From positions 1 to 42,450 of the forward strand of contig JAGBXP010000003.1 in assembly GCA_017629215.1 (NCBI GenBank): 42,450 bases of DNA, written 5' to 3'. Position 1 is the first letter of the stretch, and the number at the start of each line of letters is the position of its first letter. The notes under the pieces were generated by a model. That model had not been told where the DNA came from. It did no database searches and saw nothing but the letters and a program-made list of their open reading frames with translations. Both the position numbers and the translations under genes were made by a program. Origin of the DNA: a bacterium. Its GTDB lineage: Bacteria; Cyanobacteriota; Vampirovibrionia; Gastranaerophilales; Gastranaerophilaceae. Of the stretch, positions 1 to 8,138 are shown one piece after another.

Positions 1-45
1 ATTGTTTAAATCTTCTGATTTTACTGTTTCTACTGTAAATAACAT
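1..45 (-). CDS. 5' end of a leftward gene cut by the window edge
   Basis: An ATG on the minus strand at 45-43 opens a frame that stays open to the window edge and encodes MLFTVETVKSEDLNN. A GGAG ribosome binding site lies about 9 bases upstream (complement of roughly 55-58). Only 15 codons are visible, so no family can be named. The gene would be transcribed divergently from the glycosyltransferase gene, with the AT-rich stretch 46-216 holding both promoters. Confidence 0.5.
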   Translation of the reverse strand, partial: MLFTVETVKSEDLNN

Positions 46-190
46 TTTTTAAAGCTCCGTTTGTTTATCTCTTATATATATATAAAGTATATGGAAAATA
101 AAAAATTGCCTTTTTTAAGCCCAATTATTAAGAAATGTAAAATTAGATTACATTTTTTCTAAAAATATTTATAGTCTTAATATTTTAAGA

Positions 191-196
191 TATAAT
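191..196 (+). promoter_or_regulatory. -10 promoter element of the glycosyltransferase gene
   Basis: A perfect TATAAT lies about 20 bases before the start codon. The predicted leader is only about 14 bases and carries a GGGG ribosome binding site at 208-211. The -35 region is AT-rich without a good TTGACA match. Confidence 0.45.
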
Positions 197-216
197 ATAT
201 TAGTGTTGGGGTAATT

Positions 217-1584
217 ATGAGAGAAAGAATTTTATTATTTATAATATTATCACTATTAAGTGTTTTTCTATACGTTTTTCAAAATCATGTTGATACAACA
301 GTGGGGTTTTTAATCCTATGTGCTACTATGGTTACTTATGGGCTTTATTCTATCGCTGCGACAAAATATCAAAAGCGTAAACTAAAAAAACATCCTTTAA
401 TAATTAATGAGAGCTATAAACCTTTTATATCAATAATGATACCTGCTCATAATGAAGAATATGTAATTGCTAATACAGTAGAAAATGTGCTTGAAATAGA
501 TTATCCGAATTTTGAAATAATCGTAATTGATGATAGAAGTACTGATAACACAGCAGATGCTGTGCGTAAATTAGAAGCAAAACACGAAAAAGTTATAGCT
601 TTCATTCGAAATAAAGATGCTTTCCCTGGAAAATCTGCAGTTTTGAATGACGCTATGAATATTGCTAAAGGCGATGCTATTCTTGTATTTGATGCTGACG
701 CAACAGTTGAACCAGATTTTTTAAACAAATTAGTCCCTCACTTAGAACCTGCTGATGTTGGTGCTGTACAGGCTAGAAAAATCATACGAAACAAAGATTT
801 CAACTTCTTAACAAGATGCCAAAACAATGAATACACATTAGATACACATTTTCAAACTGGTAGAGATGCTGTAAAAGGTGCAGTTGAGTTACGTGGTAAT
901 GGTGAATTAATAAAAAGAGAAGCTCTTAAAGATATTGGGGGATGGAATAATTATACAATCACTGATGATTTAGATATGTCAACAAGACTTCACATAAAAG
1001 GTTGGGATATTCGCTTTTGCCCAGAAGCTTGCGTTTACGAAGAAGGTATAATATACCTATTTCCATTATTCCGTCAACGCAGACGCTGGATGGAAGGTAC
1101 AATTAGACGTTATTTAGAATACTTTGGGGAAGCTATTAGCTCTAAAAAAATGTCCCTTAGAGCACGCCTAGATATGGCTATTTATATCACACAATTTATT
1201 ATGCCTTTATGGTTTATGCTAGAACTTGTATTTAGAATTGTACGTTACGTTACTGATAAAATCTGCCCAACTGTCTATAGCTTGCACAATGTTATATGGT
1301 CATCATTAACAATTGCATCAGTAGTTGGCTTAGGTTTCTTCCTTGCCATAAGATATGCATTGAGAAGATATGACTTTGTTCCACGTCTAAGTGCTTTAAA
1401 ACAAGCATTTGAAACGACTGTATATATGTTAACAATTTGGTTCCCAATGGAATTATTCATTTGTGGAAAAATTCTTTTCCGTAAAAAAGATATGAATTGG
1501 GGTAAAACAACACATGGGCTTATTCAAGAAGAAGAATCTCAAAGACAAGAATTATTACAAGAAAAAGAATTACAAAAAGTTTAG
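217..1584 (+). CDS. Membrane glycosyltransferase family 2 (processive type)
   Basis: This 455-residue protein has the layout of family 2 membrane synthases such as poly-N-acetylglucosamine or cellulose synthase-like enzymes, which extend a polysaccharide from a nucleotide sugar at the inner membrane. Two N-terminal membrane helices (about 4-20 and 28-46) precede the catalytic domain. Visible motifs are the IPAHNE start of the fold (75-80), VIDDRS (103-108), the metal-binding DAD (159-161), the TDDLD base motif (249-253) and QRRRW (287-291), the Q-x-x-R-W signature. Three further hydrophobic segments fill the C-terminal part. It is followed closely by apt, so the two may be co-transcribed. The polymer made cannot be read from the sequence; no deacetylase or export partner lies beside it. 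Confidence 0.85.
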   Translation: MRERILLFIILSLLSVFLYVFQNHVDTTVGFLILCATMVTYGLYSIAATKYQKRKLKKHPLIINESYKPFISIMIPAHNEEYVIANTVENVLEIDYPNFEIIVIDDRSTDNTADAVRKLEAKHEKVIAFIRNKDAFPGKSAVLNDAMNIAKGDAILVFDADATVEPDFLNKLVPHLEPADVGAVQARKIIRNKDFNFLTRCQNNEYTLDTHFQTGRDAVKGAVELRGNGELIKREALKDIGGWNNYTITDDLDMSTRLHIKGWDIRFCPEACVYEEGIIYLFPLFRQRRRWMEGTIRRYLEYFGEAISSKKMSLRARLDMAIYITQFIMPLWFMLELVFRIVRYVTDKICPTVYSLHNVIWSSLTIASVVGLGFFLAIRYALRRYDFVPRLSALKQAFETTVYMLTIWFPMELFICGKILFRKKDMNWGKTTHGLIQEEESQRQELLQEKELQKV

Positions 1585-1603
1585 TATAAATAAGGGAAAA
1601 AAC

Positions 1604-2155
1604 ATGACAGTAACAATGAATGAATTAGAGTATGTTAGAGAACACGTAAGACAAGTCCCTGACTTTCCAAAGCCAGGCATATTATTTTTAGATATTACTA
1701 CTGCAACTAAAGATGCGAAATCATTTGAAATATCAATGAATTATCTATTTGAGCAGTTTAAAAATGAAAAAGTTGACTATGTTGCAGGCATTGAATCTAG
1801 AGGATTTATTTATGGTGCAACACTTGCTAACAAATTAAATGTTGGTTTTGTTCCAATTAGAAAACCTAACAAGTTGCCAGCTGATACTGTTAAGGAATCT
1901 TATTCCTTGGAATATGGCACAGACACCATTGAGATGCACGCTGACGCAATCAAAGAAGGTGATAGGGTTGTTATTATTGACGACCTTTTAGCTACAGGTG
2001 GAACTGCAGTTGCTGCTTGCAATTTGGTTAGAAAAGTTGGTGGAGAAGTTGTAGCTACAGCATTTATTATTGAGCTTGATCCTCTAAAAGGCAGAGAAAA
2101 ACTTGAAGCTATTGATGTAAAAGTTGTTTCTATGTTAAATTATGACTTAGATTAA
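1604..2155 (+). CDS. apt: Adenine phosphoribosyltransferase
   Basis: The enzyme converts adenine and PRPP to AMP and diphosphate in cytosolic purine salvage. The start at 1604 gives 183 residues, the usual family length, and has a TAAGGGA ribosome binding site; the frame is open further upstream inside the glycosyltransferase gene, but that extension is unlikely to be used. The PRPP-binding loop VVIIDDLLATGGTA is at about 122-135, and the N-terminal VPDFPKPGILFLDI block (18-31) is typical of bacterial Apt. The gene sits 19 bases behind the glycosyltransferase gene and ends in front of a hairpin shared with the convergent gshB-like gene. Confidence 0.95.
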   Translation: MTVTMNELEYVREHVRQVPDFPKPGILFLDITTATKDAKSFEISMNYLFEQFKNEKVDYVAGIESRGFIYGATLANKLNVGFVPIRKPNKLPADTVKESYSLEYGTDTIEMHADAIKEGDRVVIIDDLLATGGTAVAACNLVRKVGGEVVATAFIIELDPLKGREKLEAIDVKVVSMLNYDLD

Positions 2156-2181
2156 GATATTTAACTTTTAATACTAAATTT

Positions 2182-2218
2182 CAAAACTTTTTCTATTTTA
2201 TTTATAGAAAAAGTTTTG
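2182..2218. terminator. Shared hairpin terminator between convergent apt and gshB
   Basis: A perfect 15-base-pair stem (2182-2196 with 2204-2218) encloses a 7-base loop. The arms hold A and T runs, so it could act on both strands, although no long T tract follows on either side. The gshB-like stop codon lies in the loop, so the hairpin arm also encodes the last residues of that protein. Confidence 0.6.
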
Positions 2219-3167
2219 TGTTCTCCACATAGCTTGAAGAAAGCAAATATTCACCTAATAATTTTTCAAGCCTAATATTATAAATATTATTAATTTCCTT
2301 TATAAAATAACAAGGACTTGTTACATTAACTTCAATTATCTTGTTATTAATCACATCAAGTCCTGCCATTACAATTCCCATAGAGTTTAATTTTTTTGCA
2401 ATCGGTGAAAAATAACTTAAATCTGCTTCTGTCAATTCTGATTTAACCAAAAAATCATCATTGTGAGTATTGAACTTAAAATCATCAGAGCTTGATAGTT
2501 TTTTTATACAATATGGTAAAACTTTATCTCCAAGTGTTAAAACCCTTGTATCACCTTGCTTTACTTCTGGAATAAATTCTTGAATCATTAACAAAGTTGT
2601 TTCATTATTAGTTAGTGTTTTTATTATAGTCCTTGTATTAGGATCACCATCATACAAATACATAACACCTGAGCCAAAACATTGATTTAGAGGTTTTAGT
2701 ATAATCTGTTTATGTTTAGACAAAAATTTCTCAATATCATTTAATGACGATGTAACAATACAATCTGTCATATATTCTTTAAAATAAAGACTGTGTAATT
2801 TTTCATTAAAAGATCTAATTGATTTTGGAGAATTAATAACTTTTGTTTTTACAAAATCAAAAATATAAGTAGAATTAATATAGTTAATATCAACTGGTGG
2901 ATCTGGACGAAACATTACAAAATCAAATAAATCTATTTCTTTATGTTCAATAATATCCTTATAAAAAATATTATTATTTTCTACAAAACTTTCATAACAA
3001 TTCGTAAAAGCAATATCATTTTCCAATGAAAGCATTGGTATCGTTGAAATATAAACTCTATGACCTTGTTCCAAAAACTCTTTTATTAACCAAAAATTTG
3101 TAACTAAATTATTAAACTCAAAATATTTAAGCTCTACCTTATCTATAATGAAAAGTATTTTTTTCAT
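2202..3167 (-). CDS. gshB: Glutathione synthetase-like ATP-grasp ligase
   Basis: Prokaryotic GshB joins gamma-glutamylcysteine and glycine using ATP. The 321-residue length fits the family. Family landmarks are MFRPDPPVD (about 85-93), the ATP-grasp ILKPLNQCFGSG (156-167), QEFIPEVKQGDTRVL (196-210) and the metal-binding EVNVTSP near 279-285. The region normally carrying the conserved N-x-x-x-G-G substrate loop (about 225-240) is replaced by a polar stretch without the glycine pair, so substrate specificity may differ. No gshA lies in the window. The start has a GAGG ribosome binding site 7 bases upstream. A related amino-acid ligase is the main alternative. Confidence 0.75.
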   Translation of the reverse strand: MKKILFIIDKVELKYFEFNNLVTNFWLIKEFLEQGHRVYISTIPMLSLENDIAFTNCYESFVENNNIFYKDIIEHKEIDLFDFVMFRPDPPVDINYINSTYIFDFVKTKVINSPKSIRSFNEKLHSLYFKEYMTDCIVTSSLNDIEKFLSKHKQIILKPLNQCFGSGVMYLYDGDPNTRTIIKTLTNNETTLLMIQEFIPEVKQGDTRVLTLGDKVLPYCIKKLSSSDDFKFNTHNDDFLVKSELTEADLSYFSPIAKKLNSMGIVMAGLDVINNKIIEVNVTSPCYFIKEINNIYNIRLEKLLGEYLLSSSYVENTKLFL

Positions 3168-3238
3168 GATAACCTCGTTTATTCAAATGGTAACATTAAG
3201 CGTTATATTTAACAAGTATAATTTATAAAAACAGTTCG

Positions 3239-3266
3239 GTGATATTAGTTTTTTTTATGATACAAT
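3239..3266 (+). promoter_or_regulatory. Putative promoter of the riboswitch operon
   Basis: A TACAAT -10 (3261-3266) with a weak GTGATA -35 (3239-3244, 16-base spacing) lies immediately before the cobalamin aptamer, so transcription would begin just upstream of the conserved core. Confidence 0.4.
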
Positions 3267-3277
3267 TAATAAAAATG

Positions 3278-3420
3278 AATACGGGGAAATTTTGGTGGAA
3301 ATCCAAAGCTGTGCCGCAACCGTTATAGTCGGAACACCCAAAAATTGAGCTAAATTATTAAATTACTAAAAATATTGATTTAAGCTCGCTAATAAAACAT
3401 CACTTCGGGTCAAAGTGTTG
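3278..3420 (+). ncRNA. Cobalamin riboswitch aptamer
   Basis: The conserved cobalamin-riboswitch blocks appear in order: a GGGGAAA block (3284-3290), GGTGGAAATCC (around 3294-3304), the B12 box GTGCCGCAACCGTTA, and AGTCGGAACACCC, which matches the usual AGCCxGAAxACC block. A variable AT-rich arm closed by GAGCT/AGCTC follows. A hairpin (3398-3405 with 3413-3420, loop CGGGTCA) occupies the place of P13, whose loop normally kisses the B12-box loop. The aptamer lies directly upstream of a two-gene cassette with no recognised cobalamin synthesis or transport function. The domain is known to bind adenosyl-, methyl- or hydroxocobalamin; which form acts here is not readable. Confidence 0.88.
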
Positions 3421-3425
3421 TAGAG

Positions 3426-3458
3426 CTTTCCCGTTGTAAAGAATAGGGAAGGTTTTTT
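3426..3458 (+). terminator. Riboswitch expression platform: terminator that also hides the RBS
   Basis: CTTTCCC (3426-3432) pairs with GGGAAGG (3446-3452) and is followed by six T residues (3453-3458), an intrinsic terminator. The 3' arm is also the only good ribosome binding site for the TTG start at 3462. One hairpin could therefore stop transcription or block translation when cobalamin is bound. Confidence 0.7.
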
Positions 3459-3461
3459 AAT

Positions 3462-4139
3462 TTGCCATCACAAGTTCAAAATATTAATAAAGTAAATACT
3501 GGTCTATGTCCACATGGACTTCCACCAGGAGCGTGTCCTATCTGCTCAAAAATGGGTGGAGGTGGTAGTCTAAGAGCTGGTGAACGCCCACAAAAAGCTG
3601 GCGAAATGAGCTATCATCAATGCGTTATGCTCGGTAATCTAATGCGCGCGCATAAACTTGCTCAAAAACGTCAAATACAATTATTAGCTCAAAATATAGA
3701 AGCAACTAAAAATTTTGAAAATCTTATGATAAAAATTAGTAATAACTTACAAAATTTTATCCAGAAAATGAGTAATTCTTTTATAACAAAGCCCATTGCA
3801 TTTATTACTCAATATACAGCGATGCCACTAATAAATTTTATAAAAAATCTGCCTCGTATAATTCAGAATTTTCAAAATTTAAGATTTGAAATTCAAGATA
3901 AGTTAAACGCAATCTTTGGTGAATTAAAGAATTTTATACAAAAAAAGATTACAGATATTTTGCAAGCAGTAAAAAATAAATTAGAAGGCTTATTCAAAAT
4001 ATTTAAAAAAAATAATACAGATGACGATGATACAAAAATTGATGATGATAAAAAAATTTTCAATTTAAAAAAAATATTACGAAAAATAATTAGAAAGAAA
4101 AAAGAAAAAAATGACGACAGCAATAAAAATAAACAATGA
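3462..4139 (+). CDS. Cobalamin-riboswitch-controlled protein with CPHG-PPG-CPIC motif, unknown function
   Basis: I do not recognise a named family for this 225-residue protein. It starts with TTG at 3462, nine bases after GGGAAGG. Near the N-terminus is a compact cluster, Cys16-Pro-His18-Gly then Pro-Pro-Gly and Cys25-Pro-Ile-Cys28, followed by four glycines; His52 and Cys54 follow. Two C-x2-C/C-x-H pairs could bind a metal ion. Residues 60-180 look like long amphipathic helices, and the tail is very lysine- and aspartate-rich (about 183-225). There is no signal peptide. Its 3' end overlaps the next gene by 29 bases, so the two are probably translationally coupled. Control by a cobalamin riboswitch suggests a role in corrinoid or cobalt handling, which is inference only. 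Confidence 0.8.
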   Translation: MPSQVQNINKVNTGLCPHGLPPGACPICSKMGGGGSLRAGERPQKAGEMSYHQCVMLGNLMRAHKLAQKRQIQLLAQNIEATKNFENLMIKISNNLQNFIQKMSNSFITKPIAFITQYTAMPLINFIKNLPRIIQNFQNLRFEIQDKLNAIFGELKNFIQKKITDILQAVKNKLEGLFKIFKKNNTDDDDTKIDDDKKIFNLKKILRKIIRKKKEKNDDSNKNKQ

Positions 4140-5601
4140 TTTTGAATCAAAAAGATTACAACGAAATATGACAGATACACAAAAACGTAATTCCAACAAT
4201 GTAAAAGAAGGCAAACTTGTTAATGCGTTTGTTAAAGATCCAAACCTTTCACTTGATGAAACGCTAGATACATTAGTAATCTCTCAATCTGAAGTTGAAC
4301 TTCCAAAGAAACTTGACGAAATTGAAACTTCTAAAGATAAAAGCCTATATTATTTAGCTGGAATATCTATTGGTGTAATGGGTATATTGGGTGGTTTCAC
4401 GCTATTAATGAAAAATTTTTCAAAACAAAAATTAAATACAACAAAAGAGTTTTTACTTCCTGGAATAACTCGTAATCATTGCATTAATAACGAAATTCAT
4501 CAAAGTATCTTTTCAATGATTCAATCTCCAAACCGAAGAACAATATTATCAGCAATAGGAGTTATTGTTTTAGGTTCAATGGCTTTTCTTGCTAAAACCT
4601 TTATTGATGGTTTTCGTGATGTATGGATAAAACAAAAAGAAGCTGATATTCAAAAAAAATTACAAGAGAATTTAATAGAAGTAGAAAGACAATCGTTTTC
4701 TGGAAAAATAGAAATTATTAGAAGTATACTTTCTAATAAAGCAAAAATATTTTCTGAGAACTTACAACCTTCATTTAAGAAAAACAAAAAAGATATAACA
4801 GAAAATAAAAATTCCAATATCCCATTTGCACTAGCAGGTATTTTATCACTAAGTAGTATTCTCGCTTTAGGTTATTTTTCTATGCGTAACATTCGCAAAA
4901 GCGAAGAATTTATAAAACAAGGTCTAAAAAACACTCGAGAAGGATTAGAAAAAGTAATACAAGAATTTAATAATAAGCAACCTATTAATGATATTGAATG
5001 TCATAATGGACAAATTCTAAAAGGTAAAGACGCTTATAAATATATTATTGAAAATATGCTTGAAGGAATATTTGCTAAGCCAAACGAAATAGAAGATTTT
5101 GTAAAAAAAATGGAGATAGATCCATGTGAAAAAAAAGATTTTATTAACCATTTAAAATCTGCGATGAATCAAGCTACAGAGAAAGTTAATAGTGCTATTG
5201 GTGGTTCTGGTAGAAATAAAATAACATATTTTTCACATGTTAATGATTACCTGTCATTTTTCTATGACTGGTTAATGAACCCTAAAAACCCTCAATTTAA
5301 AAATCTTTTTATAGGAATTTCTGGCGTTTCTGCACTTGCCTATTGTGGTAAAACAGCGTCTGAAGCAGTTAAAGATATACAAGTTAAAAAATATTCTGCA
5401 GATATAGAATTGGATTTACAAAAACGCCTTGTTGCAACTGAGCTTAGAAATTTTAAAGCTAAAAAAGATTCTGCAATAGAACCTCTTTGTGAAGAATTTT
5501 TTATACAAAAAGAAAAAGGTAAGTCTCCTGAAGAATTAAAAATCATAGCTGATAACATACTTTTTGAAATCAAAAACGGACCACCATTTGTTTATTCATA
5601 A
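4111..5601 (+). CDS. Four-helix membrane protein with internal duplication, partner of the CPHG protein
   Basis: This 496-residue protein matches no family I recognise. Four hydrophobic segments lie near 79-100, 144-166, 237-258 and 397-413. The protein is built from two copies of a two-helix unit. The first helix of each copy carries LAGI (82-85 and 241-244) and ends M-K/R-N. The second is followed by KT, then D-x-x-x-K-x-x-x-A-D-I and later LQ with a helical charged tail (162-199 and 414-451). The start at 4111 lies inside the previous gene; an in-frame ATG at 4198 is too far downstream to be preferred. It lies in the same riboswitch-controlled transcript as the CPHG protein. A membrane scaffold or transport role is possible but not shown. 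Confidence 0.8.
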   Translation: MTTAIKINNDFESKRLQRNMTDTQKRNSNNVKEGKLVNAFVKDPNLSLDETLDTLVISQSEVELPKKLDEIETSKDKSLYYLAGISIGVMGILGGFTLLMKNFSKQKLNTTKEFLLPGITRNHCINNEIHQSIFSMIQSPNRRTILSAIGVIVLGSMAFLAKTFIDGFRDVWIKQKEADIQKKLQENLIEVERQSFSGKIEIIRSILSNKAKIFSENLQPSFKKNKKDITENKNSNIPFALAGILSLSSILALGYFSMRNIRKSEEFIKQGLKNTREGLEKVIQEFNNKQPINDIECHNGQILKGKDAYKYIIENMLEGIFAKPNEIEDFVKKMEIDPCEKKDFINHLKSAMNQATEKVNSAIGGSGRNKITYFSHVNDYLSFFYDWLMNPKNPQFKNLFIGISGVSALAYCGKTASEAVKDIQVKKYSADIELDLQKRLVATELRNFKAKKDSAIEPLCEEFFIQKEKGKSPEELKIIADNILFEIKNGPPFVYS

Positions 5602-5619
5602 ATAAACCTAGTTTCAAAC

Positions 5620-7047
5620 TTATACTAAAACCTCTTTTTCATTCTTATAAATAACATAACCAAGAGGTGCTTTTGGAGGTTTTTTGATAAATTTGCGTTT
5701 TGTATAAATAACACCAACTTTTGAAGGTAAGCTTGCTGAAGAATATTCTCTTGCTATTTTACAACATTCAAAAATTGTTTTCTCATCTGGTTCTTCGTCT
5801 TGAACTTTTAACAAGACATGAGAACCTGCACATAATCTAGTATGAAACCAATAATCCTCATCCCTTGAAAGTTTAGATATAATATAATCATTTTGCTTAT
5901 TGTTTTTACCAACAAAAACTTCAAACCCATTGATATTAAACTTTTGCAACAAACCTTCCTTTGTAGAAGAATTCATTTGCTGAGCATGCTTAACTATCCC
6001 TAATTCATCTTTTATTTCTTCTAATTCATTAATATCAACAGCTTTTTCTATACTATATAACACATTTTCTAAATAATCCTTTTCAATCTCTAACTCTGCA
6101 AGCATTTGTTCAGATTTTTCTTTTGTTGTTTTCGATTTAGTATAAAGCTTATAATACCTTTGAGCATTTTCATTAAGCGTCATTGTATTATCAAGCTCTA
6201 TGACAATTGTCTCTCCTGTAAAATAATTTAAAAGTTCAATATTATCAGAATAATCTTTTTTCTGATAAAGATTTGCAGTTAGCAATTCTCCATACAACTT
6301 ATACAAATTAGTTTTATCTCGCTTATCTAAAAGTTGAGATATTTTCTCTATTGAATTTTTAATTCTTTTTAATTTTGGATTAATGATATTATTTAACTGA
6401 GCTTTAGAGTGTTTTATATTTATTTTTTCTTGAATTACAGCAAAATAGTTATCCAGTTTTGCATTAACATCAAATCCACTATCTAAAATTTTATATAAAG
6501 GTTCTCCCTGATATTTATCATTTAACTTAGGTGGATAAATATACTTTAGCCCCCCCTGAAGTTCTCGATAGCGACTCTTTTCAGAACCAATATTATGAGC
6601 GCAACCAATTATAACTTGAGAATCCCTATCATATAAAATAATATTAGAATGTTTACCCATAAGCTCAATACAAAGGCATAAAAAACGAGGCTGAGATAAT
6701 TCATCCGTTATCTCAAAATACAATTCTAATATTCTTTCATTATCTATAACACAAGCATCTGCGATCTTACAGCCTTCCAAATATTTTCTCAATAACATAC
6801 AAAACATTGGGGGTTGCTTAGGTATAACTAACCCTCTTTTTACTTCATTTTCTTTTGACATGAATGCTATATGATAAAGTTGAGGATTAATATTTATATA
6901 AAATTTTCTACTTTCACCATTATTACGCATAGAAAATATAAACTCTTTTCTAGTCGGTTGCTGTATTTTTTGCAAACGAGAACCTATAAAAAAATCAATA
7001 TTTTCTTCAAAAAAAACTTTTAATGTATGACAATCAATATTTTGCAT
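5620..7047 (-). CDS. rqcH: Ribosome quality control protein RqcH (NFACT family)
   Basis: RqcH binds split 50S subunits carrying stalled peptidyl-tRNA and recruits tRNA-Ala to add C-terminal alanine tails that mark the peptide for degradation. This 475-residue protein starts with an NFACT-N domain (MQNIDCHTLKVFFEE, with GSRLQKIQQP near 22-31). A coiled-coil region follows at about 300-350. The C-terminal NFACT-R domain has DYWFHTRLCAGSHVLLK near 398-414. It is about 90 residues shorter than well-known Bacillus RqcH, mainly between the N-terminal and coiled-coil parts. The membrane-protein gene 7055-7810 lies 7 bases upstream and is probably co-transcribed. Confidence 0.88.
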   Translation of the reverse strand: MQNIDCHTLKVFFEENIDFFIGSRLQKIQQPTRKEFIFSMRNNGESRKFYININPQLYHIAFMSKENEVKRGLVIPKQPPMFCMLLRKYLEGCKIADACVIDNERILELYFEITDELSQPRFLCLCIELMGKHSNIILYDRDSQVIIGCAHNIGSEKSRYRELQGGLKYIYPPKLNDKYQGEPLYKILDSGFDVNAKLDNYFAVIQEKINIKHSKAQLNNIINPKLKRIKNSIEKISQLLDKRDKTNLYKLYGELLTANLYQKKDYSDNIELLNYFTGETIVIELDNTMTLNENAQRYYKLYTKSKTTKEKSEQMLAELEIEKDYLENVLYSIEKAVDINELEEIKDELGIVKHAQQMNSSTKEGLLQKFNINGFEVFVGKNNKQNDYIISKLSRDEDYWFHTRLCAGSHVLLKVQDEEPDEKTIFECCKIAREYSSASLPSKVGVIYTKRKFIKKPPKAPLGYVIYKNEKEVLV

Positions 7048-7054
7048 GTACTAA

Positions 7055-7810
7055 TTATACTACAGTCTCAGGCTTAATAGATTTAGCAATTAAATATGCG
7101 TTTATAAACAACATATAACCTGCAAGAATTGTACCTTCTAATGTTGATAATATCCAAATCAAATAATTATTATCAAATATAGAATCTAAAATATACATAA
7201 GCCCACAAGAAAGAAATGCTGAAATAAAATTAATAACAAAGATTAAACCTAAGTTAGAAAAATATGTACGCAAATTCTGTTTAATCAACTTTGTAGCTTT
7301 TCTAAAAGCTAATAATGAAAATATTTTATCTTCATTTGCAAAAATCCATAGAAGAGCATTTACATATATAACAACAGCTATAGTGATAAGAACCTTTAGA
7401 ATTGGTAATACGCATAAAGCTTTTAACGGAACTAATAAAAATAATAATATAGAATATATAAATACACTTAGTAAAGTTAAAATTAATATAACAACAAAAA
7501 ACTTTAATCCTCTAATTAAAGAGTTTTTAAAATTAAAAAATGGTAAAACTATATTCAAATCTTGTTGAATTATAGCCTTAATACAAATCATCATATATCC
7601 ATAAATAGCAAAATCTAAAAAGCAACTGATACTTGGTAAATAATGTAAATATGGTAAGGAGACTTTTTCTACAGTCGGAGCATAGCTTACTGAATTTAAC
7701 AGTGGTGGAATTCCACAAATAGCAAGTGCTATAAATAACAATAAAAATAAGATAGCCGCTTTTTTAGTAAACATATTATCTTTAAACATATATGTAAAAA
7801 TTTCTTGCAT
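7055..7810 (-). CDS. Polytopic membrane protein, unknown function
   Basis: The 251-residue protein has about five to six hydrophobic segments (roughly 18-36, 62-82, 100-135, 137-155, 185-210 and 218-240) joined by short loops. A basic stretch (FRKATKLIKQNLRTYFSN) precedes the fifth. This layout resembles small uncharacterised DUF4013-type integral membrane proteins, but no signature residue proves that. The start has an AAAAGGAG ribosome binding site. It is the first gene of the two-gene leftward transcript with rqcH. Confidence 0.7.
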   Translation of the reverse strand: MQEIFTYMFKDNMFTKKAAILFLLLFIALAICGIPPLLNSVSYAPTVEKVSLPYLHYLPSISCFLDFAIYGYMMICIKAIIQQDLNIVLPFFNFKNSLIRGLKFFVVILILTLLSVFIYSILLFLLVPLKALCVLPILKVLITIAVVIYVNALLWIFANEDKIFSLLAFRKATKLIKQNLRTYFSNLGLIFVINFISAFLSCGLMYILDSIFDNNYLIWILSTLEGTILAGYMLFINAYLIAKSIKPETVV

Positions 7811-8138
7811 TATAAACTCCTTTTAACATACGGACGTTTATTATTATAACATGTAAATTCTAATGTTTGTAAAACTTAGTTAACTAAAAATCTTATAATT
7901 TAATTATTACTTAAAAAATCCTTAAATCTCTTAACAAAATCAAAAAAATATTGTTCAAACAAATTTAACTTATGATTGTAACTAATTGTAAAGATGTATT
8001 ATACCCCGTTAAAAACCAATAACTACGAGCAATACAACATAACATAATATAATTTAGCATATTACCTCTGGCGCAATTTTTATCACTTTAAATACTTTAT
8101 ATATATAACAGATATAGAGAATATAAAGGAGAGCCAGA
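7811..8138. other. 328-base intergenic region between divergent genes
   Basis: This AT-rich gap separates the leftward membrane-protein gene from the rightward 532-residue gene and should hold promoters for both. Visible elements are a perfect 12-base palindrome TTAGTTAACTAA (7876-7887), two ATTGTAA copies spaced 10 bases apart (7975-7981 and 7985-7991) just before TATTAT (7997-8002), and the strong ribosome binding site AAGGAGAG (8126-8133). I see no open reading frame or RNA gene in it. Confidence 0.5.

Noticed and set aside
1514..1603. Longer N-terminus for apt inside the glycosyltransferase gene
   Set aside because: The added residues are Lys-rich shadow sequence, and the start at 1604 has a ribosome binding site and gives normal family length.
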